Source: Daphnia pulex
Taxonomy: Eukaryota; Arthropoda; Branchiopoda; Diplostraca; Daphniidae
NCBI RefSeq assembly: GCF_021134715.1
Contig: NC_060027.1
Span: 5,270,001 to 5,334,000 of the forward strand
Length of the DNA: 64,000 nucleotides
Direction: 5' to 3'
Position 1 is the stretch's first letter, and each line of letters begins with the position of its first letter. The translations under genes and the position numbers were made by a program. Of this stretch, positions 44,401-58,500 are shown piece by piece. Under the pieces are notes generated by a model. It was not told where the DNA came from. It worked only from the letters and a program-made list of their open reading frames with translations, and did not search any database.

Positions 44401-47400
44401 TATACACGCGAACCAACGAACCGGTTTTTCGTTTGTCTTCGCATGTTGACGTTTGACGTAAAGACTTTTTCTTCTTCTTCTTCTGCTCTTTTTGGGGTTT
44501 TCCTTTTTTTGTTTTAGCCTGTCACCCGCGTTTGCCATCGGAAATCTGTGATGATTGCGTGCTGTTGTCCACCGGGTTGGCGGAATAAATATTTATGACT
44601 TATTGGGAATCAGCTGTTTGGCTACATTCCAGCCAACAACAACAACACAAAAAGGTATCTCTTGTGTTGTGAGCCATCGCGAAAGTCCGACTTTTGTGGA
44701 AGTCGATTTATTTCGGGTCGATTGGATGTTCGTTAGTTAGCTACTTGCCGGTGTGTTTTATTGTTTCGGGGTCTTCTTAGCGACGGGGCCACGCCTTCCT
44801 CATTTCCATCGCCTTGTTTTAAAATACTCACTCGAGTGGCATGTTGATGGACGTCGCGCAGGTTGTAAAAGCATCTCGGATTGACACCCGCTTTTGGTCC
44901 CCTTTCTTCTCCGTCCAAAGCGACGCCAACAAGGAGTGACGAATTGGGCGGAGGCCATTCTTTTCGGGGTTCGGCCGTCCATCTTCAACCCATGTTGTAG
45001 GGTCGCGGTAGCCTAGCTGTTTTTTTTCTTTTTCTAGAAAAACAGTTTGTCATTCCGCTTGTGTTGGCCCAGCTGATTGTCATCAACCTGGCAACACTGA
45101 AACACCGACAAAACCGGTTATCAAATAAGGCTTGTAGATTATTAGTTTAGACTGCGGCCTTTGAACTGGGTCTGTATATACAATGGTGTTACGGTGAGGA
45201 GAGTCCGTGTTATTTGCCGGATGGCCGGAATTGCGGATGAAGAAGAAGAAGACAGGAAAACTAGCCCGGCGATCGTTCAACACCGGCTTCACATAGACAT
45301 CACACTTTCATAATTGACGTGTGCAAGTTGGAAAAATGAAGGGGGGAAAGAACCTTAGAACCTCTATAGCTGGGCTGGCCCATTGGCTGTCATCGCGTGT
45401 TCTCGAAATATCCCGCGCTTGGCCCTCGGGGCTAGCTATAGCCCTGCTCCCTCGATCCTCACGCGCACTCTCTCCGGCCAAGTAAACCCTATGTCTAGGC
45501 TGTGTACCATGTTCCAGCAAAGGGGGAAGAGCAGCAAGGCCGGATGGGGGTCTCTCTCGGCCGGCAGGGTTACTGATCTCTTTCTCTTGATGACGATCAT
45601 AACATCTGAAGATATGAGCTATTGTTTCCCCATGCGTTATTTACGTTGGTTGACGAAGATGGCGACCCGACGCCCAGACGCCGGGCGATTGCGTCGGTGG
45701 CCGTGGCCCACAGCGGGCGATGGCGCTGCGCTGCCACCCCGGAGAAAAAAACAAAAGAGAAAAACGTTTGCGTTTGCGGTCGGGCTTCTTCTGCATCGAA
45801 ACAAATGGGAAACGGGAACAACATTTTTCTTCGTGACCGTTGCCTTCCGGCCAAAAGGAGTCGTACACTATACGCACACACACAAACTACACACAACGGC
45901 GTTGTACCAATTTCTTCATTTTCTATTCAATAACAATTGCCCTCAACCCCGAACTTTCCAACCGCTTTGGGTGTTTTATTTTGAGTCGAAATAATAAAAT
46001 AAAAAGGTCAGACTCTTACTAGTAACTGAATCTAAAAATAAAATGACGCAACGTGTCAATTGCTTTTAACTTAAAAGAAGAAACAAAAAATTTTCATCGG
46101 ATTCGACGTCCGTGTAATGTAGGTTTCACTGCGGTTTTATTAAATAGATAACCCGAAAGGAAATTAGTTATTTTTTGTATCGAATGGATAATCAGCGAAG
46201 CGGATCACACTCCCGTTGTGTCCAATATACTTAGGTGTGTTTTATCACTTATCTATATATACTGATGTAATTCGAAAATCATATGATCCACATTTCTTTT
46301 TTTGGTCGGGTGTTAATCACTCAACTATCAACTATATAGTTAGGGGTATTTTTTATACCGTTATGAAAATCGACCGAAACGACAACACGTTCAAAAGGCG
46401 TGGAACCGTGAACAACTCGCAGCGTGTTACTCTTTTGTTTTTCAAAAGGAAAAGATAAAAACGTAATTTTGTGTTTTTTGTTTCATCGTGTGTATGTATG
46501 CTGTGTGTTCCTGTTATACTATGATGTATATATGGGCATTCCTTTTGTTTGTTGCTCTCTAAAATAAAAAAACTTCCCTGCGCTTCTTAATTAGAAAAAA
46601 AATGCAGGGGAAGAAGAAACAGAAACAGAAAAAAAAGGAAACGAAAAAAAAAAAAACACTCACAAATAAAATAATAAAGGTCGGTGAACCCCCCGGAGCA
46701 ACCGAATAAGAGACCCCGGCGGGGCCGATGCTGGCGCGTTTCATTTTATATATGACGTTATATAAGTAAGACCCCTTCTGATGAGGTTTCCTAGACATAT
46801 TGGAATGCCAATAAGACGAGAGTATTATTGTTGTTTAGAAAAGAAGCGATTGAGTCATCACGAATGGGGAATTTACAAAAAATATTTTCCCAGCAGTCAG
46901 TCGGATAGATTTATCTTCCGATTTAATGGTGATTGTTTTTTGATGCTCCGAGAACAACTACCACACGCAAGCTGCCTTCTTCTCGTCTCTTTCATCCAGT
47001 CTGAGTGCTTGTTAACAAAAATGGCACTCGCAATAGCGACAGAGAAAATGAAGAAAAATCTGTGACAGAACCTCATTTTCGGGATAGGAAAAGTGTTGTT
47101 AGTTTATTGCTCCGAAAAAAGTGGAGACAAGCGAAGCGACTGCCCAACTTTGGGAGCCTCGTGAAAACGAGAGAAAAATGAAAAAAGGAAAACGAGAACG
47201 TGGGGCGTCCCGACAGGAAACATACTTTCCTATCAACATGTGCGATGGTCTGCATGTGTAGTATGTCATGCTTGCCAGACAGCTGTGTGTATTCGGTTGC
47301 CGTATATATACGTATCTGTGTGTTCTATCGAACATTTCTTTTAGGGTCTATACATCGTCTATCGCTCGATTCAACTTCTTTTTTGGTTGCCTCACTTTGC

Positions 47401-50400
47401 CTTTTTCGCCTTCGCCAAAATAACGGATCGTATACAACGACGTCCGATTCGTCAGGAAATAAATCCTGCAGCGTGATTTACCGAGTGGAGAATCAAGCGC
47501 ATTTTTACGAAACATTCGACAAATAAAAGAAAAAGAAAAAAGGTGCCAAGCTCGACATGGGCCAGTTGTAGCGATCTCTAAAACCAGATAGGAGCTAGCA
47601 TAAGACCGCGCGTGATTCAAAACATGTTTTTGTTTGGCCGCGGGAAATCACGGGCAGGCGACAAAAGGCAATACGCGCGGTCGGCACAAATACAAATCTA
47701 AACGTGGTGTGTGTGTGTCAATGTATCGTAAATAAAAACGCGCGTTGAACCCAAGACCAGCACAGCTGTTCAATTTGACGAGATGCTGTAATCCTCCGCG
47801 GGCCTCGGCTGAATGAGGCGCTTGCCCAGCTCGGGCGCAGTTTCTCAGCTGCCGCTTTATTTTATACATTATACTACCACAGGGGAACAACCAAACGGGC
47901 CTATATAGCGCCGGCTTGAACTTGATTGCCACGGCCCCGGCGTTGGCTTATAAGTTGGTTGGATTAGGGGTAGTCTATAGTTTGACACGGGAGAAATGGC
48001 CCATTGAGAAACCCCCGACACGTATCACACACACTACTGGCCGTCTAAGTTATATATTAGCCGCGTCAGGGAGGCCCAGGAAGGTTGGTAGTAGCCAACG
48101 CGTGTCACACGAGAGTTTTGTCGTGGATATATATGACGATCGTTGCTCTTTTGAGTTTTTCACGGTTTGAGGTACGGCGACGAGTCGACCTGTGCACCAC
48201 AGGGGGTGTCTCCTGCATTATTTCTTACTCGCATCTCTTTCCAATTCTTTATTTTTAAAACATGTCGTCATCGTCAGAGAGCTAGGCTGCTGCTGCCAAC
48301 TCGTCGGGATTCATTTCCCCAACAAAGTTCTGGATTTTTGTCTTTTTTTCTTTTTTTTATCGGCCTCGGTTGTATAATGGTCGCCGGCCCACTACACGTA
48401 CTATATACGCCGTCTGAAAACGAGCTAGACCCGGGTGGTCATTATCACCGTGAATGATGACCCTGTGCTTCCTTTTCGCGTCTTTTTTTCCTTCGTCTCA
48501 AAGGCTCTTTAGAGATGGGAAGTTGTGAAGACAGATGGAAAATACTGAGAGAGAACACAGTTCGCTTTCTCGTCAACGCTCCAGCGGATTTCTGAAGTAA
48601 GAGACCCGCCACCCGATTATACACAGACGGAAAAAAAGAGAAAAGAAACGAGGACGCGGGTAAAAAAGAAAAGAGAAAATTCGAATTATTTATACGTATT
48701 TTTTTTTCTTTCTCTCCTCTCCGTAATCTATTTTGAAAATTTTGCGACAGGAGGGAAAAGACGGATCGGCCTTCTTGGCACCTTGTGTGACGCTGTCGTC
48801 TCTGCTTTATATATTTTGTCGCCAGTAGTATACAGACGGCCGGGACAGACGGCCAACAGGGTCACAAAATTACATAATCGTATAGAATGAATCTTGAAAT
48901 CAAAATGAATCGCCGTCGCCGTGGTGTATTTTCGGCTCTGTCACGCCGCCAGTGATTTATTTGTTTGTTTGCGTTTGTCTGGCCGCTGACAACGACAGCA
49001 GGAAAGAAAAAAAAATAAGAAATTTTCGCTTTCTCCTCTAATAAATTTATTGTAGGGGGGATTATTCAACGCCCGTGTACACATCGCTAAACTTCACCTT
49101 CTTTTATTTATTCATGACGCATTTTTTACTGGAAGGCAAACGGACGGCGATTTGTAAAAAGGTGGAATAGATTTGGTTGATTTGTATACACATACATCTC
49201 TCGTTGGACTCCGCTGTCAAGGTGAACGCGGTCGCGTGTGACGTTCAATCATTTCGAAAGATGTCGATCGTTGTTTTTTGTGGACGAGTATTACATATAA
49301 AAGCAAATATGAACGTAACAAAAAATAAACAAACAAAATAATCATAACGGAGATAGGAAAAAACCAGTCTTGGTTAGTTCTGTACATAATCCGTTAACCA
49401 TGACGACCTGTCCAGCCGTTTCGTTGACTTTAAGGTAGTCCCAACTTTTAGAAAAGAAGCAAGACAAGAACCGTCGTCCGTCTCATCCGCCGGCCAGACA
49501 TGACAACTTGACGGAGCGTGATCGAATCGTGATCACGAAGAATGAGAAATGAGTCCGATAACGAAGAAAGGCGACGACGCAGCGTTCATTGAACTTTTCT
49601 ATTTTTAAAAAAAGAAAATCTCGATGTTGTTAGAATTTATTTGTAAATTTTTCTAAAGTAAAGAAAGATTGCATGACTATATAGCCAGCAGCCAGCTGGG
49701 CGGCAATCGATCGGCATGGCTTTCCCGCTATAGAGTTTTTATATAATATCAGTTTTGAAAATAGCACAATGGATAGTCTGTAATAAAAAAATGAGAACCC
49801 GAAGAAGAAGATTTTAGACTTCAAAACGAGAAACGCCCAAAGTAAGAGGATAGATACAGGCAAAACTCTTGTCACACATATTTTAACTCTCTCTCTCAGA
49901 CATAAAAAAGAACCCGGCATATAGGATGTCATCCACAACGATATACGAACTTTTATTTTGTTAAACCATTCTATTAGACAATCGTTTTTTTTTTTTTTAT
50001 TTTGCACCATGACTTATGTGGTTTCTGGAAGAATCTAATCTTTTTAGGTTATTTTTTTGCTCTATATAGTTTTACTACCCTCGTTGCTCGTAAGTCCGTA
50101 ATCCTAGGCAAAGGCCACCGAACCACGTATCCTATATGGGATGCGTGACACTGTAATGTAGCCATGGACCCACACGGTCAGAAGAGCGGCTCTCATTCTG
50201 TCCTAACTTTTGACATGAAACTTGAGGGTTTCATCACTTGGATTCTCTTACATTTGCACAAGTGCAACATTACAAGTCTCTCCACTCTGTTTAACTAATT
50301 GGGATCAGGTGGCATCTTTCGCAAAAAACCACAACAATGGGGAAATTTAAGAAAATTATAGAGTTGGATAGACGTGTTGGCCAAAAAAGAAAATGTTAAA

Positions 50401-50635
50401 TTACAATTCCATGGTCGTTATTTTACTACCAGCATCTAGAATAAACGAACAAAAAAAATAAATGCGTCATAAAAAACATCATCTGATAATGAAAGTTTTG
50501 TATTTTTGTCAGGCTATAGCAGCAGTATATGACCAAGGATTCCGTTCTATTGCGATGTTGTTGTTTTTTAGTGTAGCGTGTTAAAATGCAACGTGATTCG
50601 ACTCTTCTTTTGTTTTTTTTTCTCATTTCGTGCAG

Positions 50636-50717
50636 GTAAAAGGAAAAGAAAGGCGAATCGACCAAACACACGCAGCAACTACTATTAGCTCGAAAAGAAA
50701 GACTATTATACATCAAC
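50636..50717 (+). promoter_or_regulatory. 5' untranslated exon start of the Connectin-like gene
   Basis: A long polypyrimidine tract and CAG (TTTTTTCTCATTTCGTGCAG, ending 50635) make a strong 3' splice site 82 bp upstream of the start codon. No in-frame ATG precedes 50718, and the context ATCAACATGA is acceptable for initiation. This implies a spliced 5' leader with its promoter further upstream. Confidence 0.55.
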
Positions 50718-52427
50718 ATGACATCAGTTGATTGCGAACGGACTCAACGGAGGTACGGCGGCGAGCGGCGATTTTTTCTGGTTTTATTCTGGATCGCCCT
50801 GGTGACGATCACGTCCAGTTTGGAGGCCGGCGCTCAGCGGGACGGCCCCACAAAATTCAACGACTACGACGACTACGACATGTTCAAAGACCAGCAGATG
50901 TTGCACGACGCCATGGAAGAGGAAACGTCGTCGGGAGGCCAACCTGAAAACATTTGCGACGTCCGGTCGACTCTGTCCGTCTATTGCTTTTGCGACAGCC
51001 TGTCGCTGAATAACGACGCCAGCGAGGCTAAATGTTCCGTTTTCAACGTCAGCGATCAAAACGATTCCATTTGGGAGCTGTTCAAAACCCAAGTCGGCAT
51101 AAAAGAGTTGCAGCTCAACGTCCAAGAGGACGGACGGCTCAATTTCCTACCAGCTGCCGTATTGCGTCATTTGCCCGGTTTGACGTCGCTACAGGTGCGC
51201 GAGGCCACCATCGACACTCTGGCCGCCCAAACCTTTGTTGACGTCACCCATTTGCAGGAGCTCAGACTCAACCGCAACAAGGTAAACACACCTTTAATTA
51301 ACACAAATAAATTACAATTACAACGGTGAACTAATGAAGAAGTTTCGTGATTTTTTAAATTGGATTTTCAGATTCGTCATATTCGGCCGTTCGCGTTCCA
51401 GGGCTTGTCCAAAACTGTCGAATTGGAATTGAGCAACAACGAATTGGTCAGTTTGGAGCGAGGCGTTTTCGCCGATTTGGACGACCTGCGCCAACTGTTT
51501 CTGGATGGCAACAACATCTCGCTGGTCGAGGACTCGGTCTTCCAGAACCTGAAGAAACTGGAAGAGCTGGACCTGTCTGGCAACAATATCGCCGTCCTGA
51601 CGGGCGAGACTCTGATGGGCCTGCAGCAACTCAAGAAGCTCTCCCTGCGCGGCAACCAGTTGGCCATCGTGGGCGACCACACCTTCGCCCATGCCGGCAA
51701 CCTCCGACGGCTGGATCTCAGCTCCAACCACCTCCAAGTCATCCGCCAACAAGCCCTGGCCGGTCTCGGCCAATTGAGCTTTCTCGATTTGGCACACAAT
51801 CAACTGGCCGGACTTGACAAGGCCGCTGTGTCGCCCATCTGGTCCAATTTGCTGAATAGTTCCATGACGTTTTCTTTAGAAGGTATGTTAATAGTTATAC
51901 AAATGGACATCAGGAAAGAGTTGTCATTTTAATAACCTTTTTATTTTCTTTCTCCAGACAATCCGTTGCAGTGCGACTGTCGCTTGTTATGGATCCTCCG
52001 AGATCTCAGAATGTCCAGCTCGAGTGCCACTCTGAAGACGGGCATTGACCAATTAAATTGCGCTGCCACTGCCACCGGAAGTAGTTCGCCGACTGCCCTT
52101 GTTACGATGTTATCGAAACTCGATTGCCGGCCGACCACCGTTGCGCCGCCGACAACCAGACGGCCGTCGAGGGGCTCGACGACGGCCACCTACGTCGTGG
52201 CGGACGAGCCGAAACTGCCGCTGGTGGTCAACGACGACAACAGCGCCTCCCTTCAACTCTCCAGCCCGGCGGAAAGCAAAGAAGTCCGGCCTCAAGTTCC
52301 GGCTGCCTCCGCCGCCACCGACACCGTCCAGGAGGACCAGGGCTCTTCATCGGCGCCTGTTGCTGCTAGACCCGTCGCCGGTTTATGTCTGTCCCTGGTG
52401 TTGGTGGCCACTGTGCTGCTGTGGTGA
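50718..52427 (+). CDS. Con: Connectin-like GPI-anchored LRR cell-adhesion protein
   Basis: Three exons (50718-51281, 51372-51882, 51958-52427) with GT-AG introns of 90 and 75 bp give 514 residues. Order: a hydrophobic signal peptide at about 21-38, an acidic linker (DDYDDYDMFKDQQ-like), an N-terminal cysteine cap (ICDV...VYCFCD...KC), about ten 24-residue leucine-rich repeats at about 125-365 (for example LEELDLSGNNIAVL), a C-terminal cap starting DNPLQCDCRLLWILRDLR, a Thr, Pro and Ser-rich stalk, and a final hydrophobic segment (GLCLSLVLVATVLLW) with nothing after it, typical of GPI-anchor addition. The cap, the following DSIW segment and the repeat order match arthropod Connectin, a homophilic adhesion protein of muscles and motor neurons and a Hox target in Drosophila. 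AATAAA lies at 52538-52543. It is intact. Assignment to Connectin over other LRR adhesion proteins is from recalled family features. Confidence 0.85.
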
Positions 52428-52537
52428 CCGGCGCGCCCATTTGTCACTCTCCCATGAAGAGAATTGTTACATTAATGACAAATCGCATTCACACAGCACT
52501 GCCAAAACGCGCGGCCAATTTTCTCAGACAGGACATA

Positions 52538-52543
52538 AATAAA
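52538..52543 (+). terminator. Polyadenylation signal of the Connectin-like gene
   Basis: AATAAA occurs 111 bp after the stop codon, giving a short 3' untranslated region; a T-rich tract follows at 52660-52700. Confidence 0.6.
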
Positions 52544-55500
52544 GTTTCTAACAACAGATAAAATACTGGAGCCCAGGGTAAAAAAAGGAAATAAGAGGGG
52601 TAGAAATCCACAACAATTCCTAATTTTTGTCAACAATGGGGATTTTCAACCATTTCTCATTTTTTTTTTTTTTAGTTTTTTTAAAGTTCATTTGATCTTT
52701 TTTTTCTTTCTCTCTTGACAGTATATGTGTGTTTATTTTCATTTTTCGTATAACTTTCGAATTTTCTTCCAATTATCTAATTTTTTTTTCTTCAATTTCA
52801 TTGTTGGAAATCGACCCTGATTTTTGACGCAATGTGTCTGTGATGTTTTCGCTTGCATGGAGAAACTCTGACGATCAATTATCTGAAATATGACTTAAAG
52901 TATGGCAGGAGATTATTAGAATAATTACGGAGAATAACGGCAAAAATTATAACGATTGACGACCGTGACGAGATGGACGACTATATTTCATGTGACAGAA
53001 GGTTGAAAAAAAAAGGCTCCCGGGTAAAACAGATTAACTTCATATATAAATAGGCTATGATACGGCAGTTTTCTTTAGACTTTTTTAATTATTATTTACA
53101 CCTGTTGCTTTCACCGTTTTTGCCGAAGACTGCTGCCACCTGGGCATAAATCTCAATTTCAAATCCGGCGAGTCCAGATGACATATATGTACTAAACTGT
53201 ATTATTACATCGTTACATGAAAAGAAAAAAAAAAGGTCCGGTATTTATACCACAGGGCTTGCGCTTGCAATGTGTTCTAGTTTTTTTTTAATTATTATTA
53301 TTATCGGAGACCTCCTTATGTTTTTCACATTGCACCCTAAGTGTTCCGCGTCATGGTTTTGCCTTTCGTTTGGTTTGAACTTTGCACTATATACCGACAT
53401 GCAACTTGCTGATGTTGTAGCTGTATACGAAAAAATTTAAGAAAAAAAAAACAGTAACTGGAACTCGAAATGCGCCAGCAGCGAATGGTATACATATGGA
53501 CAAGTCAAAACAGTGAAAATGCCAAGTTCCCATATACATGATTGATGTATTCAAGCGAAAATAAATTCGATTTCGATGTAAATATTTGTCACGATATACT
53601 ATAATGTATTTTTTTTTCTCTGTCTTCCATTTGATTGATTTTCAATCTTCTTCTTTCTCATCTCTGAATATACGTAGGAAATATAATCATCGTCGTTACG
53701 AAAATGTCTCCAATTTATTCATTTCTGTGAGATGGTGGTGGACTGATGGTGGCCCCAGTCCGGTTTGACACCGAGTCCTCCGCGCAAGACTTATCGATTA
53801 GAAATTGAGATATCAAAAGACTGGAATTGGTGTGAATAAATTTGAGTTAAACCGGGAGTCAAATTCAGCAACGACTGGTTGAGCAAGCAACACAGGCTTA
53901 TCTGGTTGAGGAGTGTAGAAAACCGTAACCGAATTATAAAATATAGAATTCCAATCAAAGTCGAGACACATGTTTCGCTGTCTCGCCACCCAACCGGCGT
54001 CTTACTTTGTACATTTTTTTGGTTGATTTCTTAATATGGGAGTCGCCCCGGTAGTGATGCAGAGTCCACAGCACACAGTCACTGTCTAAAGAAAGGCGAG
54101 CTCTATGGACACGAAATGTAGTGACGAAATCAGGGTGGAGTTATTTTACACGAGAGAGGAAAGAACCCGTCATCCCAAAACCAGCATATGTCATGTTGCA
54201 TATTGCGCCTGCAGCAGGGAATGAATCAAATCAAATAACAACGTCCCGCCTGTATAATACAGTCTGGCAGCTGGTTCCTATATATTCATAAAGCGCATTT
54301 AATCCGCTTTGAGAGGTAACCTAGTAACCAATAAAAAAAAGAGGAAAGATTCAATCACGATCTCAACGGTTGGGAAAGTTTGATTGACAATAGACGGCGC
54401 AGTTCCCATCAAAACTGAAATCTTATTAAAGTTTTATTTTCAAATATTTGATGCTATTCGCATGTAAACTATACTCGTGTATTATTCGAGGTAGGCCTAT
54501 TTATTATGTGTCGACTTTAATCTATTTACTCGAATATAGGCTGTGCTTTCAAATATTTCTTAATTTGTTTTATTCGTTTATTAAGATGTTTATCGGTATC
54601 ATTAGCTTAAAAAAAAAGCGGTGACCTCTGCCGTTCTTCTTCTTCGTTCATAACAGTTGTGTAGTAAATGTAGGAAAAAGAACACGCGATCGGGGACAAG
54701 GAAAACCCATAAATAAATCTAAAGCCGTCTAGAGCAGATCAACCGAGATGTTAACCCGATCTGCCTACCCTAGCCGAAGCTTACTATCTAAATTGTTAAC
54801 GGTTACAGAAGACATGCTATTCTATCAAGAAAGACATTTGAATGCTGTAATTTTTTTAATCCGCTTTATGGCGAAAATATGTTATGGTGCGCTAGCGAAT
54901 TTGTTGCTGGAAACAAGTTCGAATGTAATTCAATCGGAGTAGATCAGTTTTCACTGTATACAACTTTATCCCCCCCAACCTGGACAATTTTCTTACTACA
55001 TAACCACGCATTAGTAGGATGTAGCAAATTTGAGCGGGTTCTTTTTGGGGCCTTCTTACAACCATTTCTCTAGTTTCTTACCTTTTTTACACTACTCTAA
55101 AAATAAATGTCAACATAACATTTACGTTAATCTGTGAAGATTGTAACATCAACTGATTTTTACACGTTTCATGTTATGAAATTCAGCTCGTAATGTAACA
55201 TTTATAACAACGGTCCTTTTACAGAAACATACCGCAAACACGCTAAAAAGAGCCTGGGAAGGAAAATTCGTATTTTTGATTTCCAATTTTGATGCTTGAT
55301 TTTTTTAATTATGCATTTTTTGTTCCAAGAATTAGTACGCCTTTACCGCCATCTGTGGCTTTTTTTGTCGCACGGTCAATCCGCTAGGGGCGCTGTCACC
55401 TGACGGACCCCATCCCCTATGCCGCTCGATGAAATTCCATACCTTTATTGGTGCTCCAACCCTCCGTAATTCCGTAAGCATTAAAAATTAAAATTAAGAC

Positions 55501-58500
55501 TGGTACGGTACTGGAGACCAGTAAGTGCTATATAATTATTATATGCTAGTTTCCAGACTACAGACTACCGTTAGTTACTCTTATACGAAGATAGTGAAGC
55601 GGTTATAGGCTATGTCGCTGGTTATGCGGTAAACAATAATAGATTCATGATGTATTTATGAAAATATGTTATGGTGTATGAGTGCCGAACCGCGGCATAA
55701 TTTTAGGCAATTGTCAACTATTCAAAAACGATCTTCTTGTGGTGGCAAAAACCGAAATAGTTTTATCACACCTTTATCGATGCCTTCAGCCCCTTTTATA
55801 CACCTGTGCAGAAGTTGGTGTGTCTCCTAACTTCTGATACAAGAAGGATGCCAAATAAAAAGGTTGCAAACTTTATTGAAGCCCTCGTGAGACCGGGCCG
55901 TATCGGGCTTGCCTAGATAACCCCTGGATAACCCAAAATTCTTGTAACTTTTTAAATCAGTACAAGGTCAAGGATTGTACATCAGTGTTCGAGAAATAAT
56001 ATTCCTCGTAAATCCAAACATGAACAAAGCTATTAGCGGACCAATCCCAGTCCCTCAAGTATATGTCAAATAAGATGGAGCAAGCCGGAGGAAGCTTTGG
56101 TGTCCTAGAGATACAGGGCTTTAATTTCAATTATATAACATAAAAGCTGATAAATATCTTACATACATTAACTAAACGATCACAATTATTTAACTCACAC
56201 TCGGAATGATAAGCAAGGCCCGAGCCCGAGAAATTTATTTAAAACCGACACGGTCTCTACGAAATAGGTATCTGTAGCCGGACGTAATTGGGCGGGATTT
56301 TTTGAGGGTTTTAGAGGTTTAAATTTAACGGGTTGTTTTCGTTGGAGAGTTTTCAACCGGTTTCCTTAATGTTCCCTAATGTAAGAAGTAAAATGGGACT
56401 CCCCTCATTTTGTGCAAGAAGCTGAATATTTGAATAAGCAAGGAAAGCAACGCAAAAGGCATATAAGATTCCGAGCATGTCTCGGAAGTTAAAAGTCTAA
56501 CTTAAACTAACTATTAACCTTTATAACTTTTATCGATACTCAACTCCTCCGTAAGAATTTATGTAAGAGTGAGTAGCCTACTGGAGACCAGAAAGCATTC
56601 CTAATGATTATTATTTCAATCAGGCATCACGGAGGAATTTGTAATGGTTCGAGAGCTTCGTAGAATCAAGGCCGATGTAAAGTTTAGTTGGGAATGGCAC
56701 GAACTTCCGTAAACTGATCGACTTATCTCTTCATTTATTTATCCTTTTTTTGTTCTATAGCGGCTTTAAGCCAGCCTGCTGCTGTCAACCTTTGAAAGAC
56801 TTTGCGTTGTTTTCTTAGCGGCTAACTCAAGTCGTGTTTCCGGTGCGAACTATTAATGTCTGCTTGAATAGTGCGGGGAGGTGCGGGATACGTTTGGCCA
56901 ATTGCCACGAGCTCTCAAGCTACCGGCAAATTCATGCTTATTCATATACAAGCTAAAGAAGACGTCCGTTGGTTATCTAAAACGAGTTGCTAGATAATCT
57001 AAAAATCAAAGAAAAGGTCCACGTTAGCTAAATATTAATGAGACAGTCACTTTAATGGACCATCGATTCACTTCCGCTACCTCCAGTTGCTTCTTCCCTT
57101 TCAACGACATCGTCACACATCCGCTTGGCGTTGGGATTTTCCAAGGAAATTTGAGACGCAGAAAATTTGAGTTGATCTGGTCAGTTTTGGCGGAATTTTG
57201 CACATACTACCAACCAAAGAAGGTTCTCATGGAGGTCTGTTAAATAGATTTAGGGTTATCATCACTGAGGAAGCAAAATAAAATTTAATCACAAATTTTC
57301 GCTTACGAATTCACGTTTAGAAATCAGAAAAGTCTTGACCCTGATATGATACAGGATGAATTAATGACTGAATTTTGGGAAATTCCCAAATACTATTTGG
57401 TTACCGCGATAAAATTCAAGTTTTAGCTGCTTGGGACGACAACTTAGAAAACATGATGGTTTGGGATTCATGAAAATGTCAGACAAAAACATGTAATATC
57501 GTGTTTCTTTTTTTAATGAATAAAAAAATAATAATAATCTGATAGCTTGGATTTAGCGAAAAAAAATATTTAAGTTTCAAACGAATACAGATATCCTTGC
57601 TTTTTTTCCTTACACTTCAAGCGATTGAGTTTATAAATGCGATTTGTTATTTGGTATGACAGCTTGCATAATTTTATCCACAAACTGACAAACGGCAGTG
57701 ATTCACGAAAAAAACCAAAATAGAAAATATCAGATATACGAGCTCGTGGTCTCAAGCAGACTTGACAGAATGCTCTTCTTTCATATTCGACTGTTATTTA
57801 TTTTTACGTGGTGCTATATCCATTAAAACGACAAGCTTATCTTCCAAATCTGCCATGGTTTTGCTGACAAAAAGACCACAATACCAGATATATAAAACGA
57901 CACTCCGGTTTTTAGAGCTTTGCTGATGCCATTTTTAAAAATGCAATTTATTAGAGCACATCGAATGGGAATTACGAACGAAAAAAATAAAAAATATATG
58001 TGCGTGCACGAGAAATGTATTTCCGTCATATTTCTTTCGTTTTCTGTATCCCGCCGGAAGGCGGATCCCTCACAATTATCACTTGCGCCACCCATTCCCA
58101 GACCGTTAACTCATAAATCAACAATGACTTATATACCGGTATTGCCTTTGCGTGAAAGAATGGTCATTTTTAAAGTTTTGATAAACAAATAGGAAGAAGC
58201 AGGTAACTAGCAGCAACGCTTGCCACTCATTTAACTCAATATTTCCAGAAATCATTACAATTCACGCTGAGTAACAGTATACCTGTTACTAAGTAAACTA
58301 AGAGCCCAACCATAAGCCTATAGAGTGATGGTGGGATTTGGATTTGTTGATTTTGAAAGAAAAAAAAAGCTCTGGTCATTTCCGACGTTTGTTTAGTTGG
58401 AAAAACTTTGAAGAGGTTAGACAAATAGAAGAATCTTCTCGGTTACGTACAGAATCTTCAGTTAAAGCACTCATGTGTTCTCGGGGTAAGATTGAATAGA

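Larger units (their letters stand above)
28608..50635. other. 22-kb stretch without supportable coding exons
   Basis: Many short frames exist on both strands, but none shows a domain together with splice context. Longer ones (for example 38296-38982, minus, 228 codons) are explained by purine-rich strands that lack T and hence stop codons. Composition is more balanced than in 1-28 kb, and transposon fragments are absent. Simple repeats are frequent: (TC)n at 29464-29490, (TTC)n at 35473-35492, (GT)n at about 35654-35669, 40225-40238, 41407-41421, 42677-42690, 43638-43653 and 47706-47718, and a G-run at about 40886-40898. The acceptor at 50633-50635 implies that a 5' untranslated exon of the Connectin gene lies upstream, so at least part of this is probably its first intron and regulatory DNA. 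Confidence 0.45.

Noticed and set aside
44107..45994. Several 90-200-codon frames on both strands near (GT)n and T-runs
   Set aside because: Overlapping frames in all phases with low-complexity composition; no family signature.
51318..51803. 161-codon minus-strand frame
   Set aside because: It is antisense to the leucine-rich repeats of the Connectin-like gene; Leu/Gln/Glu-rich antisense frames are a known artefact.
52099..52542. 147-codon plus-strand Arg- and Pro-rich frame
   Set aside because: Alternative frame of the last Connectin exon (GC-rich stalk coding region).
55850..56300. Possible mitochondrial rRNA insertion (phrases such as AAAGGTTGCAAACTTTATT)
   Set aside because: Only short words match; no extended rRNA-like helices could be traced on either strand.
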